From Bacillota bacterium (lineage in GTDB: Bacteria > Bacillota_A > Clostridia > Peptostreptococcales > Anaerovoracaceae): a stretch of 10,469 bases of DNA. Made by a program: the position numbers and the translations under genes. The notes beneath the pieces are model-generated. The model searched no databases, was not told the DNA's origin, and saw nothing but the letters and a program-made list of their open reading frames with translations. Position 1 is the first letter of the stretch. Each line of letters begins with the position of its first letter. The stretch covers positions 1 through 10,469 of the forward strand of contig JAFYLX010000055.1 of the NCBI GenBank assembly GCA_017556895.1, in the 5' to 3' direction. Below are positions 1 to 6,455 of the stretch, piece by piece.

Positions 1-1220
1 AACTTGTCCATCTGAGCTTCAACCTTAGCAGCAGCGCCTGTAGCGATAGCTTTTAGGTCGTCATCGATTTCGTCGTTTGTAGTTGCAGCTGGAACCTTGC
101 CGCCGCAGTATTTTTCAATCATGGAAACTGTTCTTGAAACTAAGTTTCCAAGGTCGTTTGCTAAGTCATAGTTCATTCTCTTAAGCATTACTTCGTTAGT
201 GAAAACGCCGTCCTGACCGAATGTGTATTCACGAAGTAAGAAGTACTTAAGTGCGTCGATGCCGTATCTGTCGATAAGTACAACTGGGTCAACTACATCG
301 CCTGCCTTTGCAGCCTTGGACTTAGAAACCTTTTCGCCTCCAAGTAATAACCAGCCGTGGCCAAGAACCTGCTTAGGAAGTGGTAAACCTGCACTCATAA
401 GCATTGCCGGCCAGATGATGGAGTGGAATCTAACGATTTCCTTACCAACAAGGTGAACATTTGCCGGCCAGTACTTGTCGTATAGTTCTGTTTCATCTGG
501 GTAGCCTAAAGCTGTGATGTAGTTTGTAAGAGCATCAAGCCATACATAAATTACGTGTCTTTCATCTAACGGAACCGGAATACCCCAGTCGAAAGTAGAT
601 CTGGAAATACATAAGTCATCAAGTCCCTGATTGATGAATGCTGTCATTTCGTTTCTTCTGCTTTCTGGCTGAAGGAATTCTGGGCTGTTTGCATAAAGGT
701 CAAGTAACGGCTGTGCGTACTTGGATAGTTTGAAGAAGTAAGCTTCTTCTTTAGCTGCCTGAACAGGTCTGCCGCAGTCTGGGCAACAACCGTTCTGAAG
801 CTGGCTTTCTGTCCAGAAAGATTCACAAGGTGTGCAGTATAGACCTTCGTATTCACCCTTGTAGATATCCCCGTTTTCGTACATCTTCATGAAGATCTTC
901 TGTACTCTTTCTACGTGTCTTGGTTCAGTAGTTCTGATAAAGTCATCGTAGGAGATTTCCATTGTCTTCCAAAGTTCTTTGATACCTGCTACAACTTCGT
1001 CAACGTACTGCTGAGGAGTAACGCCTTTCGCGTTAGCTAAAGTTTCAATCTTCTGACCGTGTTCGTCAGTACCAGTTAAGAAACGAACGTCGTAACCTGA
1101 TAATCTCTTAAATCTAGCCATAGCGTCAGCCATAACTGTACAGTAAGTGTGACCTACGTGTAAGTTTGAGCTTGGATAGTAAATTGGCGTTGTAATATAA
1201 TAAGTGCCTTTTGTTGTCAT
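1..1220 (-). CDS. metG: Methionyl-tRNA synthetase, N-terminal 406 residues (3' end outside window)
   Basis: Cytoplasmic class I aminoacyl-tRNA synthetase that attaches methionine to tRNA-Met using ATP. Reading leftward from the ATG at 1218-1220, the protein opens with a Rossmann catalytic core. It carries the HIGH-type motif HVGH at residues 21-24, then TGTDEHGQK near residue 50. A zinc knuckle has cysteines at about 129, 132, 146 and 149 (CTPC and CPDC). The KMSKS-type loop appears as KVSKS at 297-301 (positions 318-332), a conservative change. The reading frame stays open to position 1, so the anticodon-binding end, and a C-terminal tRNA-binding domain if there is one, are not seen. A purine-rich site (GAGAGGGA) precedes the ATG, and the previous gene stops only 16 bases upstream, so metG is the last visible gene of the lysC operon. 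No T-box leader lies in front of it. Identification is secure. Confidence 0.96.
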   Translation of the reverse strand, partial: MTTKGTYYITTPIYYPSSNLHVGHTYCTVMADAMARFKRLSGYDVRFLTGTDEHGQKIETLANAKGVTPQQYVDEVVAGIKELWKTMEISYDDFIRTTEPRHVERVQKIFMKMYENGDIYKGEYEGLYCTPCESFWTESQLQNGCCPDCGRPVQAAKEEAYFFKLSKYAQPLLDLYANSPEFLQPESRRNEMTAFINQGLDDLCISRSTFDWGIPVPLDERHVIYVWLDALTNYITALGYPDETELYDKYWPANVHLVGKEIVRFHSIIWPAMLMSAGLPLPKQVLGHGWLLLGGEKVSKSKAAKAGDVVDPVVLIDRYGIDALKYFLLREYTFGQDGVFTNEVMLKRMNYDLANDLGNLVSRTVSMIEKYCGGKVPAATTNDEIDDDLKAIATGAAAKVEAQMDK

Positions 1221-1236
1221 TTTTTCAAATCCCTCT

Positions 1237-1428
1237 CTATTCTTCATCCTCTAAAGTTTCGTCAGTTTTCACTGCTTCATCCTTCTTGGAAGTTAATTTT
1301 GTCATAACTTTGTTTGTTGCTGCGATTAATGCAACACCTGCAGCTAAGCCCACACCAACGATCTTTAGTGCAGCTTTGCCTGCTGTTTTTACTTCTGGCA
1401 TATCTGCCTTACTCATCCCTAGTTTCAT
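1237..1428 (-). CDS. Small single-pass membrane protein, unknown function (63 aa)
   Basis: I do not recognise a family. The 63-residue product has a lysine-containing N-terminus, one hydrophobic, alanine/glycine/valine-rich helix at about residues 18-38, and a charged tail ending in acidic residues (LEDEE). This fits a single-span inner-membrane peptide, although the helix is rich in small residues and could be amphipathic instead. The first ATG (1426-1428) has AAGGA nine bases upstream and overlaps the end of the cytidylate kinase-like gene by 20 bases. A second in-frame ATG at 1414-1416 has no usable ribosome site. The stop lies 16 bases before metG. The overlap, the ribosome site and the operon position support a real gene; function is unknown. 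Confidence 0.68.
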   Translation of the reverse strand: MKLGMSKADMPEVKTAGKAALKIVGVGLAAGVALIAATNKVMTKLTSKKDEAVKTDETLEDEE

Positions 1429-2041
1429 CTTTATACGTCCTTCTTTCTACATATTCAGCAATAAGTGACGCTGCCTGTTCTTCTGTGATGTAACTACTGT
1501 TGATGGAAAGATTGTAGTTTCTATAATCTCCCCATTTTTGGCAAGTATGATAGTTATAGTAATTCTGTCTCGCCTTATCGATAGTAGCAACAGTGTGAGC
1601 AATCTTTTCAGGATTATCGCCGTATTCCTCAACTGCACGCTTAATTCTATCCTCAGTTTCAGCATAAACAAATACATTTGTTACGCCAGGCATATCCTTA
1701 AGTACATAGTCAGCGCAACGACCTACGATAACGCCTTCGTTATTTTCACTGATTTCTTTGATAACCTGGAACTGTGCTAGGAAAAGTTTTTCGTTTACTG
1801 AAAGCGGGCTTGCACCGATACCTTCGCCAAGGTTTAAAGCAGATGCAAGATTGTATGCAAAGCTGCTCTTTGCCTTAAGTTCTGCGCTCTCGATAAGTTC
1901 TCTGGAAAATCCACTTTCTTCAACGGCCTTGTCGATGATTTCCTTATCGTAGAAAGGAACCCCAAGCTTTTCAGCTAGAAGCTTACCGATCTTTCGGCCG
2001 CCACTGCCGTATTCACGGCTAATTGTTACCAATTTCTTCAT
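1409..2041 (-). CDS. Cytidylate kinase-like family protein (PF13189 type)
   Basis: A 210-residue soluble P-loop protein of the cytidylate kinase-like family common in Clostridia. The N-terminus reads ISREYGSGGRKIGKLLAEKL (residues 7-26), the family's characteristic variant of the Walker A region, which lacks the usual GK[ST]. It is followed by GVPFYDKEII. A second conserved block, VIVGRCADYVL (about 104-114), and a C-terminal basic/aromatic block, IDKARQNYYNYHTCQKWGDY (154-173), match the LID and substrate-side elements of these proteins. The family is related to nucleoside monophosphate kinases, but the substrate of this branch is not established and CMP should not be assumed. The ATG lies three bases after the lysC stop, and its ribosome site sits inside the lysC C-terminal codons, which indicates translational coupling. 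The 3' end overlaps the next small gene by 20 bases. Confidence 0.88.
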   Translation of the reverse strand: MKKLVTISREYGSGGRKIGKLLAEKLGVPFYDKEIIDKAVEESGFSRELIESAELKAKSSFAYNLASALNLGEGIGASPLSVNEKLFLAQFQVIKEISENNEGVIVGRCADYVLKDMPGVTNVFVYAETEDRIKRAVEEYGDNPEKIAHTVATIDKARQNYYNYHTCQKWGDYRNYNLSINSSYITEEQAASLIAEYVERRTYKDETRDE

Positions 2042-2044
2042 AGT

Positions 2045-3376
2045 TTATTCCTCCTCTACGAAAGCATTGTAGATAGCTCTAATAGCCTTTTGGAAGTCTT
2101 TATTGTCAACACCAACGATGATATTCATTTCGCTGGAACCCTGGTCAATCATTCTAATATTAACTTCTGCATCACCAAGAGCATTGAATAGCTTTGCGGA
2201 AACCCCTGGTCTATAGCTCATTCTGTGACCTACAGTCGCAATTAGGGCAACGTCCTCGATAATATCGATGCTGTCTGGCTGAAGTCTTGTGCGGAAAGCA
2301 TCAACAATCTCATCAAGTCTGTCCCCGATGGACTGATTTGACATTACTACGGATACTGTATCGATGCCTGATGGTAAATGCTCGAAGTTTACGTTATAGT
2401 CGTCAAGTACGCCAAGGATACGTCTTACGAAACCTCTTTCGCTAGACATCATATTCTTATAAAGAGCAACTACTGTGAAGTCCTTGCTACCTGCGATACC
2501 AGTGATAATCGGTTCACCATCATCATTCTTTGAATAGTCAGGCTCTGCCGTAATCATTGTACCTGGGTCTTCAGGAATGTTAGTATTTCTAATATTGATA
2601 GGAACGTTAGCCATTCTTGCTGGATAAATAGCGTCTTCATGAAGAACGCTAGCGCCCATGTATGAAAGTTCTCTAAGTTCTTTGTATGAGATAGATGCAA
2701 TCTGCTTAGGCTTCTTTACGATTCTTGGGTCAGCCATTAAGAATCCAGATACGTCAGTCCAGTTTTCATAAACGTCCGCGCCGATAGCTCTAGCAACAAG
2801 GGCACCTGTGATGTCGGAGCCACCTCTTGAGAAAGTCTTGATTTCTCCGTCTGGTGTTGTGCCATAGAAACCAGGCATTACTGCGTTTTCATGCTTTTCT
2901 AATTCTTCTCTAAGTGCTCTATCAGTTTCTTCAACTAAGATTTTGCCTTTAGCATCGAACTGAACTAGTCCTGCTGTGTCTACAAAATCGAATCCAAGGA
3001 AAGCCGCAACAAGAACAGCGTTTAAGTATTCGCCTCTTGAAGCAATATAGTCTGCACTTGGGTTCTTCTTAAGATTTTCTTTGATTTCGTCAAGATGTTC
3101 CATTAGGTTAGCTTCAACCCCAAGGTTTAAAGCAACTGCCATATATCTATCTGCAACTACCTGGAAAACCTGATCATATGGTAAATTGTGTTCCATATGG
3201 GTCTTACAAAGGTATAATAAATCCGTAATTTTATTATCTCCATCGAAACGCTTACCTGGTGCGGATACCACGATAAACTTTCTTGAAGGGTCCTGTTCTA
3301 TAATCTGTTTAGTCTTAGTCAGTTGTATTCCGTCTGCAACTGAGGATCCACCGAACTTTGCTACTTTTACTCCCAT
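2045..3376 (-). CDS. lysC: Aspartate kinase (monofunctional, two C-terminal ACT domains)
   Basis: Phosphorylates L-aspartate with ATP to aspartyl-4-phosphate, the first step towards lysine, threonine, methionine and diaminopimelate. The 443-residue length suits a monofunctional, single-chain aspartokinase of the E. coli LysC / B. subtilis YclM type. The amino acid kinase domain shows the nucleotide motif KFGGSSVA (residues 7-14), SRGEYLNA (113-120), FSRGGSDITGA (182-192) and TDVSGFLMADPR (207-218). Two ACT regulatory domains follow, at about 300-365 and 378-440; the second carries the typical IDQGSSEMNIIVGV. Feedback inhibition by an aspartate-family amino acid is therefore expected, but the effector cannot be read from sequence. 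AAAGGA lies nine bases before the ATG, and a strong promoter lies upstream. I see no lysine riboswitch in the short leader. It is the first gene of the operon that ends with metG. Confidence 0.95.
   Translation of the reverse strand: MGVKVAKFGGSSVADGIQLTKTKQIIEQDPSRKFIVVSAPGKRFDGDNKITDLLYLCKTHMEHNLPYDQVFQVVADRYMAVALNLGVEANLMEHLDEIKENLKKNPSADYIASRGEYLNAVLVAAFLGFDFVDTAGLVQFDAKGKILVEETDRALREELEKHENAVMPGFYGTTPDGEIKTFSRGGSDITGALVARAIGADVYENWTDVSGFLMADPRIVKKPKQIASISYKELRELSYMGASVLHEDAIYPARMANVPINIRNTNIPEDPGTMITAEPDYSKNDDGEPIITGIAGSKDFTVVALYKNMMSSERGFVRRILGVLDDYNVNFEHLPSGIDTVSVVMSNQSIGDRLDEIVDAFRTRLQPDSIDIIEDVALIATVGHRMSYRPGVSAKLFNALGDAEVNIRMIDQGSSEMNIIVGVDNKDFQKAIRAIYNAFVEEE
2050..2055 (-). promoter_or_regulatory. 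Ribosome binding site embedded in the lysC stop region
   Basis: On the minus strand the last three glutamate codons and stop of lysC (GAG GAG GAA TAA) contain a perfect AGGAGG, eight bases before the ATG of the cytidylate kinase-like gene. The same bases encode the end of one protein and start translation of the next, which fixes the start of the downstream gene and argues for coupled translation. Confidence 0.85.
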
Positions 3377-3422
3377 TTTAGGTGTTCCTTTCTTTACAAA
3401 ATTTAGTATGTACTAACAAATA

Positions 3423-3451
3423 ATTATATTACAACACCCTTTATTTTTCAA
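3423..3451 (-). promoter_or_regulatory. SigA-type promoter of the lysC operon
   Basis: Minus strand: TTGAAA (3446-3451), a 17-base spacer, then a perfect TATAAT (3423-3428). The -10 box lies about 47 bases before the lysC ATG, so the leader is short, with no room for a lysine riboswitch. Confidence 0.85.
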
Positions 3452-3476
3452 TATTTTTGTCCCATCCAAACAAAAA

Positions 3477-3529
3477 AGCCTGGGACTTTTTGTCAATTCA
3501 TATTTCTATAAATATGACTATCCCAGGCT
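3477..3529 (-). terminator. Rho-independent terminator of the ECF/kinase operon, with a branched loop
   Basis: A perfect 9-bp stem, AGCCTGGGA (3477-3485) with TCCCAGGCT (3521-3529), is followed on the minus strand by six T residues (3472-3477). The 35-base loop contains a second perfect hairpin, CATATTT (3499-3505) with AAATATG (3510-3516). The T-run exists only on the minus strand, so it ends the operon arriving from the right and insulates the lysC promoter. Confidence 0.85.
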
Positions 3530-3567
3530 AATTGTTCAAATTTTTATAACTTAACCGTATACCGGCA

Positions 3568-3792
3568 CTATGCCTTAGCTATGCATCCAAATGCAAGTCC
3601 GATTAATATTAGCGGAAGCGCAAGGTAAGCTCCTATTCCAACCACCAATAATCCGACAAACAAAATCGGAAATGCAACTATTGAAAGGAGTATTCCTGCA
3701 AGCTTCAATAGTCCCCATGTTGCCATAAATGTGAATTTTATGAATCCCCATAAAACCCAAAGTGCAAATAATCCTAAAATAATCTCAAGCAT
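3568..3792 (-). CDS. Small hydrophobic membrane protein, unknown function (74 aa)
   Basis: A 74-residue, almost wholly hydrophobic protein. It has a first helix at about residues 3-25 (tryptophan- and phenylalanine-rich) and one long or two closely spaced helices at about 30-70, with single lysines at 19 and 30. There is no signal peptidase site or recognisable domain. A strong AGGAGG lies six bases before the ATG (3790-3792), which supports translation. The gene starts about 50 bases after the stop of the kinase gene with no promoter visible between them, and the operon terminator follows it. It is therefore probably the last gene of the ECF/kinase operon. The function is unknown; the ECF context does not make it an ECF T component, which would be far larger. 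Confidence 0.72.
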   Translation of the reverse strand: MLEIILGLFALWVLWGFIKFTFMATWGLLKLAGILLSIVAFPILFVGLLVVGIGAYLALPLILIGLAFGCIAKA

Positions 3793-3844
3793 ATTCGTCC
3801 TCCTAAAAATTAAACCCTTTTAACCCTCATTGTTAGGCTTCAGT

Positions 3845-4855
3845 CTAAACCCTTAGATCTGCCCTAACACTTATATTATACTCCTCAAAATATCTGTTTT
3901 CCATAGGAATCCACACATTTTTGAACCTTACGGCCATTTCTTCGCCGTTTCTCACCAATATTCGGCGCATTTGCTCTATAGGATCAATCATCGAAAAAGC
4001 TCTAATGTCCCCGTACTCCCCAAAGTATGGATGATGACTATATGAACCCTCTACAATACGCCAAGCTGACTTTGGCACCTCTACTCTCGCACCATAGTCC
4101 ATCTTGCTGCAGTCAAATTTAGTATAACTAAAAGCTTCACCGCTAGCTAATCCCGGTAAAACCTCCTCCTTAAATCTCTCGTAATGTACATTGCCGCCTG
4201 CTTCAGCCAGTCTATCTTCAGTTCGAAGTTCCATCGGCAGGAAGAAATCATCTATCCTTACGATTGGCCCTTTAAGAATTGCTGCAAGCTGCACCGCCAT
4301 AGTGCTCTTTCCGGACGCACAAGGCCCATCAATGACAATAACACCTCCATCAAGCTTTGATGCCGCAACCAGTATCGGAACTAGTCTAAGATGCTTTCTG
4401 TCAACCAATCTATAAGCCGGCTTATGTGATTCTCTATAGCTCTGGCTGTGATGCATAGGTCTAATGCCTCCTGCCTTGTATTCTTCAATCAGCCCTTCCA
4501 TTTCCGGCATCATCTTTACGACTTCCGCAAGGTTATCCAGCATCTGCTCCTCGCCGCCATAGTGTTCTCTAGTCGCCATTACGAACATATCAAACAGCCA
4601 TTCTTTAGGCATTCCACTAGCCTTCCATGCACCAAGATCAACTCTGGCCACATCTTCTGATATGTATTCGTATAGTGGAACGTCTCTAGGTTCTACCTTA
4701 TCAAATTCTTCATTAAAATATCTACGAGCCCCGTCCAAGTCTTCCAAAAGATGTTCTGCACCAAAGGAAGCCTGATAGCACATCTTTATAACGTCCCTAA
4801 GCTCCATAGATTTTTTTGTATTTAGTTCATAATCTAAATAGTCTTTAAACTTCAT
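3845..4855 (-). CDS. P-loop kinase of the uridine kinase / PRK type with an N-terminal extra domain
   Basis: A 336-residue protein in two parts. The C-terminal half (about 170-336) is a P-loop kinase. Walker A is GPCASGKST (177-185), preceded by VIVID, followed by RIDDFFLP (about 200-207) as in uridine kinase and pantothenate kinase relatives, and later by IVEGSYSHHPYFGEYGDI and RRILVRNG. The N-terminal ~160 residues (from LNTKKSMELRDVIKMCYQAS to about RPMHHSQSYRESHKPAYR) form a separate, mostly helical region that I do not recognise, although the same architecture seems familiar from other Firmicutes. The likely chemistry is ATP-dependent phosphorylation of a small hydroxyl-bearing molecule; the substrate is unknown. 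The start codon overlaps the end of the ECF S gene by 11 bases and has only a weak ribosome site of its own, so translation is probably coupled and the two proteins probably act on one substrate. Confidence 0.85.
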   Translation of the reverse strand: MKFKDYLDYELNTKKSMELRDVIKMCYQASFGAEHLLEDLDGARRYFNEEFDKVEPRDVPLYEYISEDVARVDLGAWKASGMPKEWLFDMFVMATREHYGGEEQMLDNLAEVVKMMPEMEGLIEEYKAGGIRPMHHSQSYRESHKPAYRLVDRKHLRLVPILVAASKLDGGVIVIDGPCASGKSTMAVQLAAILKGPIVRIDDFFLPMELRTEDRLAEAGGNVHYERFKEEVLPGLASGEAFSYTKFDCSKMDYGARVEVPKSAWRIVEGSYSHHPYFGEYGDIRAFSMIDPIEQMRRILVRNGEEMAVRFKNVWIPMENRYFEEYNISVRADLRV

Positions 4856-5375
4856 TATTTTTCTTTACCGCCATTACTATGATTGGAATTAATATTAGCT
4901 GAATAACAATTCCAGGGATTGCTTCAAGAAGCGCACCACCAATAAACATCTGCCATGTGAATGGATTTGCCGTAACTCCTGCGATTACAAGTCTAGCTAC
5001 GCCCCATACCACTCTGCCAAGTACCATTGCACTTAGTAGAGATGCATATATCGCCCATCTTTTTTTAGGAAGCAGATTGTATGCTACGCTAGCAACCAAG
5101 CCATATGTTGCAAGTTCAAAAGCCATAGCTATGCCAAAAGGCATCGGTGGCATTGAGAATATTGCGAATCTTAACAGTGGCGCCGTAAAACCAACTGCAA
5201 CCGCCCATTTCCAGCTAACAAAGAATCCACATAATAGCACAGGAAGGTGCATCGGACAAAGCATTGCCCCGATTTGCGGAATTTGGCCTGTCACAAAAGG
5301 AAGCAGCAACGCTAATGATAAACACACTCCCGCAACAGTTAAATTTTTTACTTTACTAACACTTTTACTTGTCAT
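4845..5375 (-). CDS. ECF transporter S (substrate-binding) component
   Basis: A 176-residue integral membrane protein with about six hydrophobic segments (roughly residues 12-29, 36-54, 57-74, 79-100, 108-133 and 143-170), the size and topology of energy-coupling-factor S components. Conserved-looking blocks are PFVTGQIPQIGAMLCPMHLP (26-45), the loop SMPPMPFGIAMAFELATYG (74-92) and FTWQMFIGGALLEAIPGI (139-156). The S subunit binds a vitamin or similar micronutrient and is driven by a shared A/A'/T module. No such module is encoded here, so it is a group II system using one encoded elsewhere. The substrate cannot be assigned from sequence; the PMHLP block recalls pantothenate-type S proteins, but only weakly. 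AAGGAG lies seven bases before the ATG. A kinase gene overlaps its 3' end, which suggests uptake coupled to phosphorylation. Confidence 0.85.
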   Translation of the reverse strand: MTSKSVSKVKNLTVAGVCLSLALLLPFVTGQIPQIGAMLCPMHLPVLLCGFFVSWKWAVAVGFTAPLLRFAIFSMPPMPFGIAMAFELATYGLVASVAYNLLPKKRWAIYASLLSAMVLGRVVWGVARLVIAGVTANPFTWQMFIGGALLEAIPGIVIQLILIPIIVMAVKKNNEV

Positions 5376-5431
5376 TTTTTGTCTCCTTTTCTTAAGGAAA
5401 CAATCCTTCGGCTTCTCCTACGAATCATTTC

Positions 5432-5486
5432 AAAAAATAAAAGATACAAGTCTTTCTTCTGAAAGCCCTTGCACCTTCTGGTATCT
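5432..5486 (-). terminator. Terminator-like hairpin with U-tract between DUF3842 and ECF S genes (possible attenuator)
   Basis: On the minus strand, six bases after the DUF3842 stop, there is a nested stem. Outer arm: AGATAC/GTATCT (5481-5486 with 5442-5447). Middle arm: CAAG/CTTG (5468-5471 with 5447-5450, sharing one base with the outer arm). Inner arm: CTTTC/GAAAG (5461-5465 with 5452-5456) closed by AGAA. It is followed by TTTTATTTTTT. A roughly ten-base one-sided bulge (CCAGAAGGTG) interrupts it. It looks like an intrinsic terminator, yet I find no clear promoter between it and the ECF S gene, so partial read-through or regulated attenuation is possible. Confidence 0.6.
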
Positions 5487-5491
5487 AATGA

Positions 5492-5905
5492 TTAGCTTCT
5501 GCTGATTTCTTTAATCTTTTCGATTGCCTCATCGATTAAGTCTGACGTCGTCTTGTCGCCAGTGCCAATAATGATATTATTGCATTTATTAACAGGAAGA
5601 AGAATCTTAATTGCCTCACTTTGTCCAATGGCTGTCGCCATAGCAGGTGTAATTTCACCAAGCAGTGAATCTGCAATTACAATCCCAACAGGCCCCACGA
5701 TTATGTCAGCCCTTCTGGCACCGACTATTACTGCATTCTCGCCCGTAGCTCCGTTGGTTGCTCCCGCCTTTAGCATTGCTGCTGTGGCCATAGTATTAGT
5801 CCCAACTGCTGTAATTTCAGCTTCAGGGATAAGCTTCTTGCAAGCAGCTACCATCTGCTTTCCAAGAAGTCCACCTTGGCCATCTATAACCATAATTTTC
5901 TTCAT
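5492..5905 (-). CDS. DUF3842 family protein
   Basis: A 137-residue soluble protein that I recognise as the DUF3842 family of Clostridia and related bacteria. It begins with a Rossmann-like strand and glycine loop (MVIDGQGGLLGKQM, residues 5-18), then GTNTMATAAMLKAGATNGAT (35-54), NAVIVGARRADIIVGPVGIV (57-76) and ADSLLGEITPAMATAIG (78-94), ending with a hydrophobic LLPVN strand (102-106) and a charged helix. The fold suggests nucleotide or small-molecule binding, but no activity is established for the family and I infer none. Its ATG overlaps the stop of the preceding gene by one base (TAATG), with AAGGA immediately upstream, so the two are translationally coupled. Confidence 0.88.
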   Translation of the reverse strand: MKKIMVIDGQGGLLGKQMVAACKKLIPEAEITAVGTNTMATAAMLKAGATNGATGENAVIVGARRADIIVGPVGIVIADSLLGEITPAMATAIGQSEAIKILLPVNKCNNIIIGTGDKTTSDLIDEAIEKIKEISRS

Positions 5906-6393
5906 TATTCCTTCTTGCCTCTTTCACTTTCCAAGGTATCAATTAACGCCTGGTCGAGTTCCTTCTGGAGACTCTTAAACTGTGATTCTTCTGCCACGTC
6001 CACCACCTGCGCTACCCAAACTAAATTCTTGTACCAACCCTTTGAAAGTCTCTCCATAATTGCCTTTGTACAAGCCGGAGTCTTAAAAGTCGCTCTATAC
6101 AGATAAACTCTGACTACTAGGCCAAAGCTAAATCCCTTAACCTCGAAGACGCTGTCTTCCTGCCCAAATTTTCTCAAAGAGTCCTTTATATCTTTAACGA
6201 TATCCTCTGAAATAATGTGCATTCTACCCCTTGAGCAAATCAAGTAAAATGATGCACCAAAGCATAAAGCAAGACCAAATGCCGTCGCTTTCCCAAAAGG
6301 AATCTGCGTTGCCGCATACATAATTGCTGCCGGTATGCACCAAAACCATTTTAATTTGTCTAATCTCTCGCTATACGTTTTAGCTTTGTTCAT
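5905..6393 (-). CDS. Membrane-anchored protein of unknown function (162 aa)
   Basis: I do not recognise this family. The N-terminus is basic, followed by two hydrophobic helices at about residues 15-32 and 35-54 forming a hairpin, then a cytoplasmic domain of about 105 residues with alternating hydrophobic strands (VFEVKGFSFGLVVRVYLYRA, 82-101; NLVWVAQVVDVA, 123-134) and a charged C-terminal helix. It is the first gene of the operon, just downstream of the divergent promoter. The ATG (6391-6393) has a GAGG about 13 bases upstream, which is long for a ribosome site. The gene ends inside the DUF3842 start codon, so the two products are probably made together. Confidence 0.78.
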   Translation of the reverse strand: MNKAKTYSERLDKLKWFWCIPAAIMYAATQIPFGKATAFGLALCFGASFYLICSRGRMHIISEDIVKDIKDSLRKFGQEDSVFEVKGFSFGLVVRVYLYRATFKTPACTKAIMERLSKGWYKNLVWVAQVVDVAEESQFKSLQKELDQALIDTLESERGKKE

Positions 6394-6426
6394 ATTTATT
6401 CTAGTACCTCACATTTCTACCCTTCT

Positions 6427-6455
6427 ATTATATGCAACAAACACTCCCATTGCAA
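6427..6455 (-). promoter_or_regulatory. Leftward promoter of the 162-aa/DUF3842 operon
   Basis: Minus strand: TTGCAA (6450-6455), a 17-base spacer, then TATAAT (6427-6432). The -35 hexamer is palindromic and is the same six base pairs used as the -35 of the rightward deoC promoter. Confidence 0.78.

Noticed and set aside
1221..1236. T-box leader for metG
   Set aside because: Only 16 bases separate metG from the previous gene, so there is no room for a T-box.
3377..3476. Lysine riboswitch upstream of lysC
   Set aside because: The leader after the promoter is only about 40 bases, and none of the conserved lysine-element blocks is present; the nearby hairpin belongs to the upstream operon.
3809..3855. 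Direct repeat AAGGGTTTA (minus strand) after the kinase gene
   Set aside because: Only nine bases, two copies in an AT-rich gap; not enough to claim a regulatory or recombination site.
5376..5491. THF, TPP or preQ1 riboswitch before the ECF S gene
   Set aside because: A few fragments look similar (for example TGATTCG), but the order and pairing of the conserved blocks do not fit; it is kept only as an unassigned element.
4957..5505. Long plus-strand frame opposite the ECF S gene
   Set aside because: It is the antisense shadow of a clear membrane-protein gene, with no ribosome site and no family-like features.
5553..5978. Plus-strand frame opposite DUF3842
   Set aside because: Antisense to a recognised family; its hydrophobic look arises from the complementary codons of a glycine/alanine-rich gene.
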